Of a DNA stretch of 9,513 nucleotides, positions 1 through 7,506 are shown piece after piece; the first letter of the stretch is position 1, and the number at the start of each line of letters is the position of its first letter. The stretch lies in assembly GCA_026417195.1 (NCBI GenBank), contig JAOADS010000074.1, forward strand, positions 1 through 9,513, written 5' to 3'. Under the pieces are notes generated by a model, which worked only from the letters and a program-made list of their open reading frames with translations, was not told the origin of the DNA and did no database searches. Source of the DNA: Ignavibacteria bacterium. GTDB lineage: Bacteria > Bacteroidota > Ignavibacteria > Tepidaquicellales > OLB5. The position numbers and the translations under genes are program-made.

Positions 1-18
1 GATGTGTATAAGAGACAG
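1..18 (+). other. Sequencing adapter remnant (Nextera/Tn5 mosaic end)
   Basis: The bases GATGTGTATAAGAGACAG equal 18 of the 19 bases of the Tn5 mosaic-end sequence used in Nextera libraries; only the leading A is absent. Because they sit exactly at the contig edge, they are almost certainly untrimmed adapter and not genome. The apparent GTG start at position 4 and the residues Y-K-R-Q that follow come from the adapter and should be removed from the neighbouring gene. Confidence 0.95.
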
Positions 19-1425
19 GGGCTTTCTGTTCCTGAAATAATGGACGGCCATCCGAAAGATGCTATTCCACCTTCAGGCTCTTATACATATACATTTCCTG
101 TTCTTAACAGAGCTGGAACTTACTTCTATCACTCACATTCCCATATGTTAACTGCAAAGCAGGTCTATAAAGGCTTTGCCGGATTTTTCATAGTAACTGA
201 TCCAAATGAAAATATTTTTAATCTTCCTTCGGGGAATTACGATATACCGTTATGTATTCAGGACCGCAGAATAGCAGATATTCCAAATTTTAATTACAAT
301 CCCACTACATATGATATGCAATACGGATATCTGGGCGATACGGTATTGGTTAACGGTACCCCAGATGCATACCTTTCCGTCAGCAGAACTCTTTATCGCT
401 TCAGACTATTGAACGGGTCGAATGCACGGGTTTACAGGATAGCTTTTTCCGATAACAGATCTTTCCATATCATAGCCACAGACGGAGGACTGAAAGATCA
501 GCCTGTTACAGCAACTGAGTTCAAGCTTTCTCCGGGGGAGAGGGTCGAAATTCTCTTTGACTTTTCTGCTTACAATATAGGACAGAGTGTGAAACTTGTT
601 TCACTGCCATATACACATTCGGGTACATTACCATATAAGCAGGGAATAGCTCTAGATATAATAAGGTTTGATGTTGTAAACAATAATTCGTCCGGTGGCG
701 TTGTACCTTCTGCATTTAATCCCATCAATTATTACGACATCAATTCAGTTTCTCATGTGAGAAATTTCACTTTAAGTATGGTGAGTAATCACCCGATGCA
801 CAGGATAAACGGATTAACCTTTGATATAAACAGGATTGACTGGGAAGTGCCTCTGGAAAGACTTGAAGAATGGAAAATAATAAACACAACAGCTGATTTT
901 CATCCTATGCACTCACATGAAGTTCAGTTTCAGGTTTACTCAAGAAACGGGAACACAAACCTTCCGCCAAATGACAGGGGCTGGAAAGATACAGTGCTTG
1001 TGAATCCGGGCGAAACAGTTAGAACTCTTGTGAAATTCACAGGCTACAAAGGCATTTACTTATATCACTGTCATAATCTTGAACATGAAGATGATGGCAT
1101 GATGCTTAATTTCAGGGTAATTGACCCTATAGGTATCAAACAGATCAGTTCAGTTGTCCCTTCTGAATTTAAATTATATCAGAATTACCCTAATCCTTTT
1201 AATCCGGTTACAAATATTAGGTTTAAAATTCCTTTAAGTTCTGAAGTGACCCTTAAGATTTACAATTCAGCTGGAAAAGAGCTTGACGAAGTTTTCAGAG
1301 GTGTTTTAAGAGCCGGAGAGTATGAAGCTAAATGGAATGCTTCGCGTTTTCACGGCGGAGTTTATTTTGCAAAGTTCAGTTCGGGGAAATATGTTGGTTC
1401 GCTGAAGATGATACTGGTTAAGTAG
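19..1425 (+). CDS. Multicopper oxidase with C-terminal T9SS sorting domain (5' partial)
   Basis: C-terminal part (468 codons) of a CotA/FtsP-type multicopper oxidase, an extracytoplasmic enzyme family that couples oxidation of phenols or metal ions to reduction of O2 to water. Counting from position 4, three of the four copper motifs are visible: YHSHSH (H43, H45), HPMHSH (H300, H303, H305) and HCHNLEHEDDGM (H355, C356, H357, H361, with M366 as likely type 1 axial ligand, as in CotA). Genomic sequence begins at GLSVPEIMDGHP, which in relatives directly follows the first HWH motif, so the N-terminus, signal peptide and first copper motif are missing because the contig ends. Residues about 386-473 (YQNYPNPFNP to SLKMILVK) are a T9SS type A sorting domain, implying export across the outer membrane and surface attachment or release. 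The substrate cannot be read from the sequence. It converges with rsgA; no clear terminator lies in the 15-bp gap. Confidence 0.9.
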   Translation, partial: GLSVPEIMDGHPKDAIPPSGSYTYTFPVLNRAGTYFYHSHSHMLTAKQVYKGFAGFFIVTDPNENIFNLPSGNYDIPLCIQDRRIADIPNFNYNPTTYDMQYGYLGDTVLVNGTPDAYLSVSRTLYRFRLLNGSNARVYRIAFSDNRSFHIIATDGGLKDQPVTATEFKLSPGERVEILFDFSAYNIGQSVKLVSLPYTHSGTLPYKQGIALDIIRFDVVNNNSSGGVVPSAFNPINYYDINSVSHVRNFTLSMVSNHPMHRINGLTFDINRIDWEVPLERLEEWKIINTTADFHPMHSHEVQFQVYSRNGNTNLPPNDRGWKDTVLVNPGETVRTLVKFTGYKGIYLYHCHNLEHEDDGMMLNFRVIDPIGIKQISSVVPSEFKLYQNYPNPFNPVTNIRFKIPLSSEVTLKIYNSAGKELDEVFRGVLRAGEYEAKWNASRFHGGVYFAKFSSGKYVGSLKMILVK

Positions 1426-1440
1426 CTAGAATAAATAACT

Positions 1441-2490
1441 CTAAAATGCTTCTTCATCATAGTCCAGGAGATCTTTATCATTATACTTATTATTTTTTCC
1501 TGTTTTTCTTTTTTTGATTTTCTTTTTAATGTTTTCTGATTCAGTCAGTAGTTTTCTATAGCTGTTAAGCCGTTCAGGTGACAGAATGCCCTCTCTTATA
1601 GCTTCTTTTACGGCACAGCCTGGTTCCGTTTCATGTTTACAGTCATTGAATTTACAGTCTTTGGAAATTTTTTCTATATCTTCAAATGTTTCACTGATTC
1701 CTACATCAATATCCCATAACTGAATTTCCCTCAGGCCCGGTGTGTCAATTATCAACCCGCCTGAAGGTAACGGTAAAAGTTCTCTGTAAGTAGTTGCGTG
1801 AGTACCCTTCTTTGTCTGATAACTAATTTCTCCGGTTTTCATTTTCTCTTTTCCAAGCAGGGCATTTATAAGTGTAGATTTACCTACTCCGGAAGACCCT
1901 ACAACAGCTATTGTATTATTTACTTTGAAATATTTCAATAATTCATCTAATCCCTTTTTTTGTTTAGCACTGACAACATTTATATCGACATCTTTAAAAT
2001 TTAACTTCAGTAGTTTTACTGTTTCGTTATAATTTTCTACCAGGTCAGATTTATTCAGTATTATAACTGGATTGATTTCATTGTCTTTTGCGATTGCAAG
2101 ATATCGTTCAATTCTTCTTGGATTTAATTCTCCAGCAAGCGAACTAACGATGAAAATCCTGTCTATGTTAGATGCTATTACCTGTTCTTCTGTAACGTAT
2201 CCGGCTTTTTTTCTTGAAAACTTTGTTTTACGGGGCAGGATTTTTCTGATTAAACAGTTGTTTTCGTCAATTACTTCAATTTCGCACCAGTCACCAACGA
2301 CAGGGTGCAGATTCTGTTCGGAGTTATAAAATATTTTACCGGATTTTACAGCTGTTAATTCACCATATTCTGAATACAGTTCATAATACTTTCTGTGTTC
2401 TTTAAATATACGTCCGGCTGTAAAGGGCTCCGTAAGATGTTTTTCAAAAAAGCTGTCCCAACCGTATGTTATTAAATTTTTATATTTCAC
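1441..2490 (-). CDS. rsgA: Ribosome small subunit-dependent GTPase A (RsgA/YjeQ)
   Basis: Circularly permuted GTPase of late 30S ribosome maturation. Numbered from an upstream TTG at 2532, it shows an N-terminal OB-fold region (about 38-105), G4 NKSD (160-163), SAK (188-190), the P-loop GSSGVGKST (212-220), GTHATT (243-248), G3 DTPG (263-266), and a C-terminal zinc knuckle with C293, C298, H300 and C306. The G4-G1-G3 order and zinc site are diagnostic. There is no ATG near the beginning. I prefer GTG at 2490, giving 349 aa and a start just before the family-typical ITYGWDSFF segment. This GTG overlaps the stop of the upstream ABC gene by 11 bp (GTGAAATATAA), suggesting translational coupling. 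TTG at 2532 (363 aa) is the alternative. The tail (about 335-350) is lysine-rich. It is the last gene of the four-gene operon. Confidence 0.95.
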   Translation of the reverse strand: MKYKNLITYGWDSFFEKHLTEPFTAGRIFKEHRKYYELYSEYGELTAVKSGKIFYNSEQNLHPVVGDWCEIEVIDENNCLIRKILPRKTKFSRKKAGYVTEEQVIASNIDRIFIVSSLAGELNPRRIERYLAIAKDNEINPVIILNKSDLVENYNETVKLLKLNFKDVDINVVSAKQKKGLDELLKYFKVNNTIAVVGSSGVGKSTLINALLGKEKMKTGEISYQTKKGTHATTYRELLPLPSGGLIIDTPGLREIQLWDIDVGISETFEDIEKISKDCKFNDCKHETEPGCAVKEAIREGILSPERLNSYRKLLTESENIKKKIKKRKTGKNNKYNDKDLLDYDEEAF

Positions 2491-4321
2491 CTTCTGCCTG
2501 CTCTCCGATAACGGATTTTTCCATTTCTTCAATTAACTGTCTTGTATAAAGTCTGTAATATATACCTTTTTTTGAAATAAGTTCTTTATGACTCCCATCT
2601 TCCATGATTTCACCGTTATCAATAACTATTATTCTATCGCAGTTCCTAACTGTCGAAAGGCGATGAGCTATTATGATTGAAGTTCTACCCATCATCAGGC
2701 TTTTAATTCCACTTTGTATTTTCTGCTCTGTAACTGTGTCAACAGATGAAGTTGCTTCGTCCATAATGAATATTCTGGGGTTTGAGATTACAGCCCTTGC
2801 AAATGAGATGAGTTGTTTTTGTCCTATAGAAAGCTTTTCTCCTCCTTCTCCTACCTGTTCATCAAGTTTGGGGATTAATTCTTCAGCTGATACACTCATC
2901 AGTGAGTTTAATATCTCTTTTTCAGTAGCATCTGTTCTGCCATATAATATATTTTCTCTTATTGTTCCTGAAAATAAATGAGGTGTCTGAAGAACAACTC
3001 CGATCTGACTTCTCAAACTTTTTATTGTTCTGGTTTTGTAATCAATTCCATCTATCAGGATAGTGCCTCCAGTTGGTTCATAGAATCTGCAGATAAGATT
3101 TATAATGGTTGATTTCCCGCCTCCGGTTTCTCCCACAAGGGCTACCGAAGTTCCAGCTTCTATGGACAGATTTAAGTTTGTCAGAACGGGTTTTTCTTTC
3201 TGATAGCTGAATGAAACATTTCTGAATTCAATATCACCTTTTATTGTCCCGAAATCTTCAGCATCGGGTAAATCTGTTACAGACGGAGTTGTGTCAAGAA
3301 GAGAAAAAATTCTTTCTCCGGCTGAAATGCTGTTCTGTGCCTGAGAATAAAATCTTGAAATGTCAAGTATAGGTTCAAAGATCATAGTTGCATATCCGAA
3401 AAATGCAGCAAGTGTTCCAACGGTGATTTCCGGCGGGACCGATATAGCCATCAAACCTCCGTAGTAGATTACAAATGCTGCGGCTGTTGAACCACCAAAT
3501 ATTATAAGAGGCATGAAAACTGCCTGATAGAATGCTGCCCTGTAGGAAGATACCCTCATTTTTTCACTTAATTTTGTAAAGTCTTTGCTGACTCTTTCTT
3601 CCTGAACGAGACTTTTATTGACTTCTATTCCGCTTATATGTTCACTGAAACTTGCTGTGATTTCACTGTTATACTTTCTGGACTCTCTTGAGTATTTAAG
3701 TATGAGCATTCTTAATTTAAAAGAAACAATCATTAAAATGGGTATAACGGAAGTTACTATAAGAGCAAGTTTCCAGTTATAGATGAACATTGCGGTAACA
3801 CAGAAAATTATCATGCCTATACCCCATATAGCTTCAATCATACCCCATGAAATCAGTTCCGTTACTTTAACAGAGTCAGAAGATATTCTCGTGAGAAGCC
3901 AGCCTGTTGCTGATTTATCGTAAAATGAAAACGACAGTTGCTGAAGTTTGGTAAACAGCTGATGCCTTATATCATACATAACGTATTCCTGTATCCTGCC
4001 TCCGAACCTGATAAAGAAGTAAACCCCCAGTGATAGGAGCAATCCCAGTATAATAAAAATCATACCGTACATTCTGAGACCTTCGTAGTTGGCATGAGGT
4101 TCAGCAGATGTTTTAAGAGATTCAGCATACGGCACTATCACTTTGTCAATCAGATTTAACCAGACCAGCGGATAGACTGCTTCTACCAATGCAACAAGCA
4201 ATACAAAAAATATAAAACCAGTAACCCATACGGGATATCTGAAACTGTATTTTATTAAACGTTTCAGAAATGGGTATAATGATCCTTTTGTTGTGAATTC
4301 TATTTCTGAAGGTTTTTTCAT
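2480..4321 (-). CDS. ABC exporter half-transporter B (permease-ATPase fusion; consensus Walker B, LSIGQ signature)
   Basis: A 613-residue type IV ABC exporter half: a membrane domain with about six helices (roughly 28-320) fused to an ATPase domain (about 361-600). Visible motifs are FYDKSATGWLLTRISSD in the coupling region (133-149), Walker A GETGGGKS (397-404), Q-loop Q445, signature LSIGQ (497-501), Walker B IFIMDE with catalytic E522, and H-loop H553. The signature deviates from LSGGQ while the catalytic Glu is intact. The partner gene (5535-7397) has the opposite pattern, so this is probably the BmrD/TM288-like subunit of a heterodimer. Substrate is unknown; drugs, peptides or lipids are all possible. 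ATG at 4321 lies 16 bp after the rtcB stop and has no clear Shine-Dalgarno sequence. Its 3' end overlaps rsgA. Confidence 0.93.
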   Translation of the reverse strand: MKKPSEIEFTTKGSLYPFLKRLIKYSFRYPVWVTGFIFFVLLVALVEAVYPLVWLNLIDKVIVPYAESLKTSAEPHANYEGLRMYGMIFIILGLLLSLGVYFFIRFGGRIQEYVMYDIRHQLFTKLQQLSFSFYDKSATGWLLTRISSDSVKVTELISWGMIEAIWGIGMIIFCVTAMFIYNWKLALIVTSVIPILMIVSFKLRMLILKYSRESRKYNSEITASFSEHISGIEVNKSLVQEERVSKDFTKLSEKMRVSSYRAAFYQAVFMPLIIFGGSTAAAFVIYYGGLMAISVPPEITVGTLAAFFGYATMIFEPILDISRFYSQAQNSISAGERIFSLLDTTPSVTDLPDAEDFGTIKGDIEFRNVSFSYQKEKPVLTNLNLSIEAGTSVALVGETGGGKSTIINLICRFYEPTGGTILIDGIDYKTRTIKSLRSQIGVVLQTPHLFSGTIRENILYGRTDATEKEILNSLMSVSAEELIPKLDEQVGEGGEKLSIGQKQLISFARAVISNPRIFIMDEATSSVDTVTEQKIQSGIKSLMMGRTSIIIAHRLSTVRNCDRIIVIDNGEIMEDGSHKELISKKGIYYRLYTRQLIEEMEKSVIGEQAEGEI

Positions 4322-4337
4322 TTAACGGGCTATATTC

Positions 4338-5534
4338 TTAATCCTTATAAGGGTCATATACATCTTCTCCAGCCATTGCAACTCCAAGCGGTTTGAGTCT
4401 GTGTACTACTTTTACTGTCCCTTCATGATAACGGATTACCTCGTCCAGATCCTTATAAACTTCAGGCGCTTCATCAGCACCTCCGCCTCTTAGTTCAATG
4501 CCTTTTTTCTTTAATTCCTCCTTAACTTTGTTAAAATTAACAAGTCCTCTGCTTACTGAAACCAGTCTTCCCCTTTTCCATTTCCTTCTGCCTGCAGCCT
4601 GTGTCCTTGACATGATCCTTCCCGCACCGTGAACCGTTGAATAAAGAGATTTACGGGATTTTTCCGAGTCAATACCTTCTATGATGTATGAGTTGCTACC
4701 CATAGTGGATCCAATGAAAGATTTTTGTCCCGGGAATGCCGGTGTGCAGCCTTTGCGGACCACCCAGTATTTTTCCCCGAAGTGTTCCTCCAGCCAGGCA
4801 AAATTATGATGATTGTGTACTTCATAAATACTTTTTGCACCAAGTATTTCCAATACTTTATTTACAACTATGTCTCTTCCTGCATATGCATAGTTTCCTG
4901 CAAGCTGCATAGCTTGGATATAATCCTGCCCTAAATCTGAATTAATATTTATTAAAGTTGGAGGTGAGTCCATACTGTTTGCGTTTTTAGGTTTGTCATC
5001 AAATTCTAGTCCCTGAGCCAGAGCCAGAAAACCCATAGCAGTTCTGTGACCGAAACCCCTTGATCCGAAATGAACACCTATCCATAGATTTCCTTCTTCA
5101 TCCTCAAATAAATCAACGTAATGATTTCCGCTGCCAACTGTACCTAGCTGCTCAGATGCTAACTTTAACATTTTTTTCTGTGGTTTGAAATCAGTTGATG
5201 CGATCTCATCCAGTACGGGATGATCAACCGGTTCGTTATTGATTCTCCCTATTCCGAAACTTATTCTTCTAGTTATTTCGTCCATTACCTTTGCTATGTC
5301 CACATCTTTGGCTATAAGATTGGTTTTTACTGCCTTATTACCACATGCTATGTCAAAACCAACACCTGAAGGACTTATGTAATTTTTATAGGCAACTGCA
5401 CCTCCGATCGGCATACTGTAACCCACGTGATGGTCTGCGCACAGAACTGCATAGTCTGCATTTACAGAGCATCTGTAAATCTGTTCAACTGCTTTTTTGT
5501 CTGCTTCGCCGTAAACTATTACTTCAGATTTCAT
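4338..5534 (-). CDS. rtcB: RtcB-family RNA ligase
   Basis: A 398-residue RtcB protein, the GTP- and Mn-dependent ligase that joins RNA 3'-phosphate or 2',3'-cyclic phosphate ends to 5'-OH ends and repairs broken tRNA and rRNA in bacteria. Active-site residues align by motif with E. coli and Pyrococcus RtcB: GVGFDIACG (D61, C64), GSGNH (N137, H138), VHFGSRG (H155), HHN (H243), and HGAGRIMSR with the GMP-acceptor H302. Length is close to the 408 residues of E. coli RtcB. One oddity is the C-terminus: the usual terminal VKG, whose lysine contacts the guanylate in Pyrococcus RtcB, is replaced by MAG followed by EDVYDPYKD. This points to a divergent subfamily, although the catalytic residues are complete. 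ATG follows the TAA of the upstream ABC gene with no gap, so translation is probably coupled; AAGG lies 9 nt upstream. No archease or rtcA is visible here. Confidence 0.93.
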   Translation of the reverse strand: MKSEVIVYGEADKKAVEQIYRCSVNADYAVLCADHHVGYSMPIGGAVAYKNYISPSGVGFDIACGNKAVKTNLIAKDVDIAKVMDEITRRISFGIGRINNEPVDHPVLDEIASTDFKPQKKMLKLASEQLGTVGSGNHYVDLFEDEEGNLWIGVHFGSRGFGHRTAMGFLALAQGLEFDDKPKNANSMDSPPTLININSDLGQDYIQAMQLAGNYAYAGRDIVVNKVLEILGAKSIYEVHNHHNFAWLEEHFGEKYWVVRKGCTPAFPGQKSFIGSTMGSNSYIIEGIDSEKSRKSLYSTVHGAGRIMSRTQAAGRRKWKRGRLVSVSRGLVNFNKVKEELKKKGIELRGGGADEAPEVYKDLDEVIRYHEGTVKVVHRLKPLGVAMAGEDVYDPYKD

Positions 5535-7397
5535 TTACACAAGCCTTAGATTTATGATTTTTTTGTCTGATAGTTTTATTTCATCTTCAACGGAGATTTG
5601 TATCTCATATATTTTTTTATAAAATCCATCTGTTGATATTAGTTCTTCATGTGTTCCTGAAGATGTAACTTTTCCGTTTTCAAGAATTATTATTTTATCA
5701 CATCCTTTGACTGATGTTATTCTATGAGCTATGACAATTAACGTTTTGTTTCTTACAACATCAGATAGTTTCTTTTTTATTTCAGATTCAGTTTCAGTAT
5801 CAACTGATGATGTTGAGTCATCGAATACAATTATATCAGGGTTTTTTATAACTGTTCTTGCAATTGTTACCCTTTGCTTTTGTCCGCCAGACAAGGTAAC
5901 TCCTTTTTCACCTACTAAAGATTCATAACCTTTAGGGAAGGAGTTTGTTATCACATGGTCAACGTGAGCTATTTTTGCAGATTCGGTTATTTCTTCAATA
6001 TGTGTGTCTGGTTTTGAATATGCAATATTCTCTTTAATAGTTGTGGAGAAAAGATATGGTTTCTGTAATGTTACTCCTATTTTACTTCTGATGAAAGATA
6101 AAGGATATTTCCTTATGTCAACACCATCTATTAATATTTCTCCGCGCTCGGGTTCGTAGAATCTCATTAGCAGAGATATTATGGTTGATTTCCCTGATCC
6201 GGTTGGACCAAGTATAGCTACTTTTTGCCCTGCCTTAATGTGGAATGATGTGCCGTTAAGAACATACTTTCCGGAACCAGGATATTTAAAGTAAACATTT
6301 TTAAAAACTATATCGCCTTTTAGCTGCATATTCTTTATGTTAAAGGCTGAATTTTTTTCCTCATCTTCCTCAAGTATGGAATAAATTCTTTCAATTGCTG
6401 CGCCAGTCATACCTGTTTCACTTACCAACTGAGCCAGTCTTCTCATAGGCCAGGTAACGAATGAGGAATATGTAAAGAAAGCTGTATATTCACCTACGGT
6501 TATTTGATTACTGAACACAAAATAGCCGCCTATGATGATAGAAATTGCAAGCTGCAGATAAACTATTACGTCTGAGCCGGGCCAGTAAATTGAATGTAGT
6601 TTTAGTAGTTTTATTCCCCATTCGCGTTTGGTTTCATTTTGTTTCCTGAATCTTTCTATTTCATATTCTTCTCGGACAAATGCCTTTACAACTCTAATTC
6701 CGGAAAGGTTCTCCTGAACGAAAGATGTCAGTTTGTCCTGTTCAGCCTCATGTTTTGTCCATATTTCCTTTTCTTTTTTATAGAAAAAATATGAACATAT
6801 AAGCATTACAGGGAAAAAAGATATTGTGATAAATGCATATGCTGGATTTATAATGAACATCATAATAAAAGCACCAATAAAAACAGCACTGAGACGTATG
6901 GTTTCAGTAACCTGCATGGTTGCAAATTTACGGATTGTTTCCACATCACCTGTGCATCTTTGAATCAGCTCGCCTGTCGGGGTTTTACTGAAATACTCCA
7001 TCGGCATATATTGTATATGTCGAAACAAACGGTCTCTTAAATGCTTCATAGCTTTTTCCGTTGCTGAAGCGGAGAGAGTGCTTGAGCTTAGCATAGTTAG
7101 TCCTCTGAATAATGCTATGCTTAAGAAAACAATTCCTAAAATTAACAGCACAATGTGTCTGTTTTCATTATTAAAATCAGCTATAAAGGAGTAAATCAGA
7201 ATTGATAAACTATCTTGTTTGTCTGGCTCTAACTTTCCACCTGATATAAAAACGTAAATAATTTTATCAACTGTAACCTGCAGCACCTTTGGCTCCAAAA
7301 GTCTGAAACAGACAGAAATAATAAGTAAAAGTCCGGCAGTGATATATCTGTACTTCCATTCTCCGAGTATTTCAAACAGTTTTACTAAATTTTTCAT
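5535..7397 (-). CDS. ABC exporter half-transporter A (permease-ATPase fusion; degenerate Walker B)
   Basis: First gene of the operon: a 620-residue ABC exporter half with membrane helices spread over about 15-325 and an ATPase domain at about 360-600. Motifs: FSKTPTGELIQRCTGD (136-151), Walker A GPTGSGKS (397-404), Q445, canonical signature LSGGQ (502-506), Walker B IIVFDD (522-527) and H-loop H558. The catalytic Glu after Walker B is Asp (D527), as in the degenerate subunits BmrC, TM287 and LmrC. With the LSIGQ signature of the other half (2480-4321) it would form the degenerate nucleotide site, while its own LSGGQ completes the active site of the partner. It is therefore the BmrC/TM287-like subunit; substrate unknown. 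ATG at 7397 is supported by AGGGA (7404-7408) 6 nt upstream. A terminator lies just before that ribosome binding site, so expression probably depends on read-through. Confidence 0.94.
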   Translation of the reverse strand: MKNLVKLFEILGEWKYRYITAGLLLIISVCFRLLEPKVLQVTVDKIIYVFISGGKLEPDKQDSLSILIYSFIADFNNENRHIVLLILGIVFLSIALFRGLTMLSSSTLSASATEKAMKHLRDRLFRHIQYMPMEYFSKTPTGELIQRCTGDVETIRKFATMQVTETIRLSAVFIGAFIMMFIINPAYAFITISFFPVMLICSYFFYKKEKEIWTKHEAEQDKLTSFVQENLSGIRVVKAFVREEYEIERFRKQNETKREWGIKLLKLHSIYWPGSDVIVYLQLAISIIIGGYFVFSNQITVGEYTAFFTYSSFVTWPMRRLAQLVSETGMTGAAIERIYSILEEDEEKNSAFNIKNMQLKGDIVFKNVYFKYPGSGKYVLNGTSFHIKAGQKVAILGPTGSGKSTIISLLMRFYEPERGEILIDGVDIRKYPLSFIRSKIGVTLQKPYLFSTTIKENIAYSKPDTHIEEITESAKIAHVDHVITNSFPKGYESLVGEKGVTLSGGQKQRVTIARTVIKNPDIIVFDDSTSSVDTETESEIKKKLSDVVRNKTLIVIAHRITSVKGCDKIIILENGKVTSSGTHEELISTDGFYKKIYEIQISVEDEIKLSDKKIINLRLV

Positions 7398-7410
7398 TCT
7401 ATATCCCTAC

Positions 7411-7442
7411 AAAAAAAAACCGCAGACCCCCGTAGTCTGCGG
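7411..7442 (-). terminator. Intrinsic terminator in the leader of the ABC/rtcB/rsgA operon (candidate attenuator)
   Basis: On the minus strand a perfect 8-bp stem, CCGCAGAC (7442-7435) with GTCTGCGG (7427-7420), closes a 7-nt loop TACGGGG and is followed at once by nine T (7419-7411). This is a textbook rho-independent terminator reading toward the ABC gene. Only 13 nt separate the T run from the ATG at 7397, leaving no room for a downstream promoter, so operon transcripts must pass through it. On the plus strand no T run follows, so it is directional. Confidence 0.88.
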
Positions 7443-7506
7443 CGTTATAATTTTGTTATAATTTAACCTTACTCTTCCAACATCTGTGTATAAATTGCCG
7501 ACAGAC
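7435..7506 (-). promoter_or_regulatory. Candidate antiterminator and competing stems in the operon leader
   Basis: In the minus-strand transcript, GTCTGTCGGC (7506-7497) is complementary to GCCGCAGAC (7443-7435), forming nine pairs with a single bulged T. The second segment contains the whole 5' arm of the terminator, so the two structures exclude each other. A third option pairs CCATTGTCTG (7511-7502) with CAGATGTTGG (7486-7477) as 4+3 bp around a 3x3 internal loop, which would hide the antiterminator arm. The upstream GATGGTT (7577-7571), which includes the leader ORF start codon, can pair with AACCATT (7513-7507). Found by eye, without energy calculation. Confidence 0.5.

Noticed and set aside
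521..715. Open frame of 64 codons on the minus strand inside the multicopper oxidase
   Set aside because: It lies opposite a well-supported gene, has no recognisable domain, and its translation looks like a shadow of that coding sequence.
1426..1440. Terminator between the convergent oxidase and rsgA genes
   Set aside because: The 15-bp gap holds no hairpin. T-rich stretches just beyond it on the plus strand (about 1490-1535) simply encode the lysine-rich RsgA tail on the other strand.
2072..2329. Open frame of 85 codons on the plus strand opposite rsgA
   Set aside because: It is antisense to the conserved GTPase region, with no family resemblance or start signal.
2673..2981. Open frame of 102 codons on the plus strand opposite the second ABC gene
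   Set aside because: It is antisense to the conserved ATPase motifs and is explained by codon constraint there.
4725..5557. Two plus-strand open frames (4725-4934 and 5345-5557) opposite rtcB
   Set aside because: Both are antisense to the conserved ligase, without recognisable motifs.
5731..5928. Open frame of 65 codons on the plus strand opposite the first ABC gene
   Set aside because: It mirrors the Walker B and signature region of the exporter and is a shadow frame.
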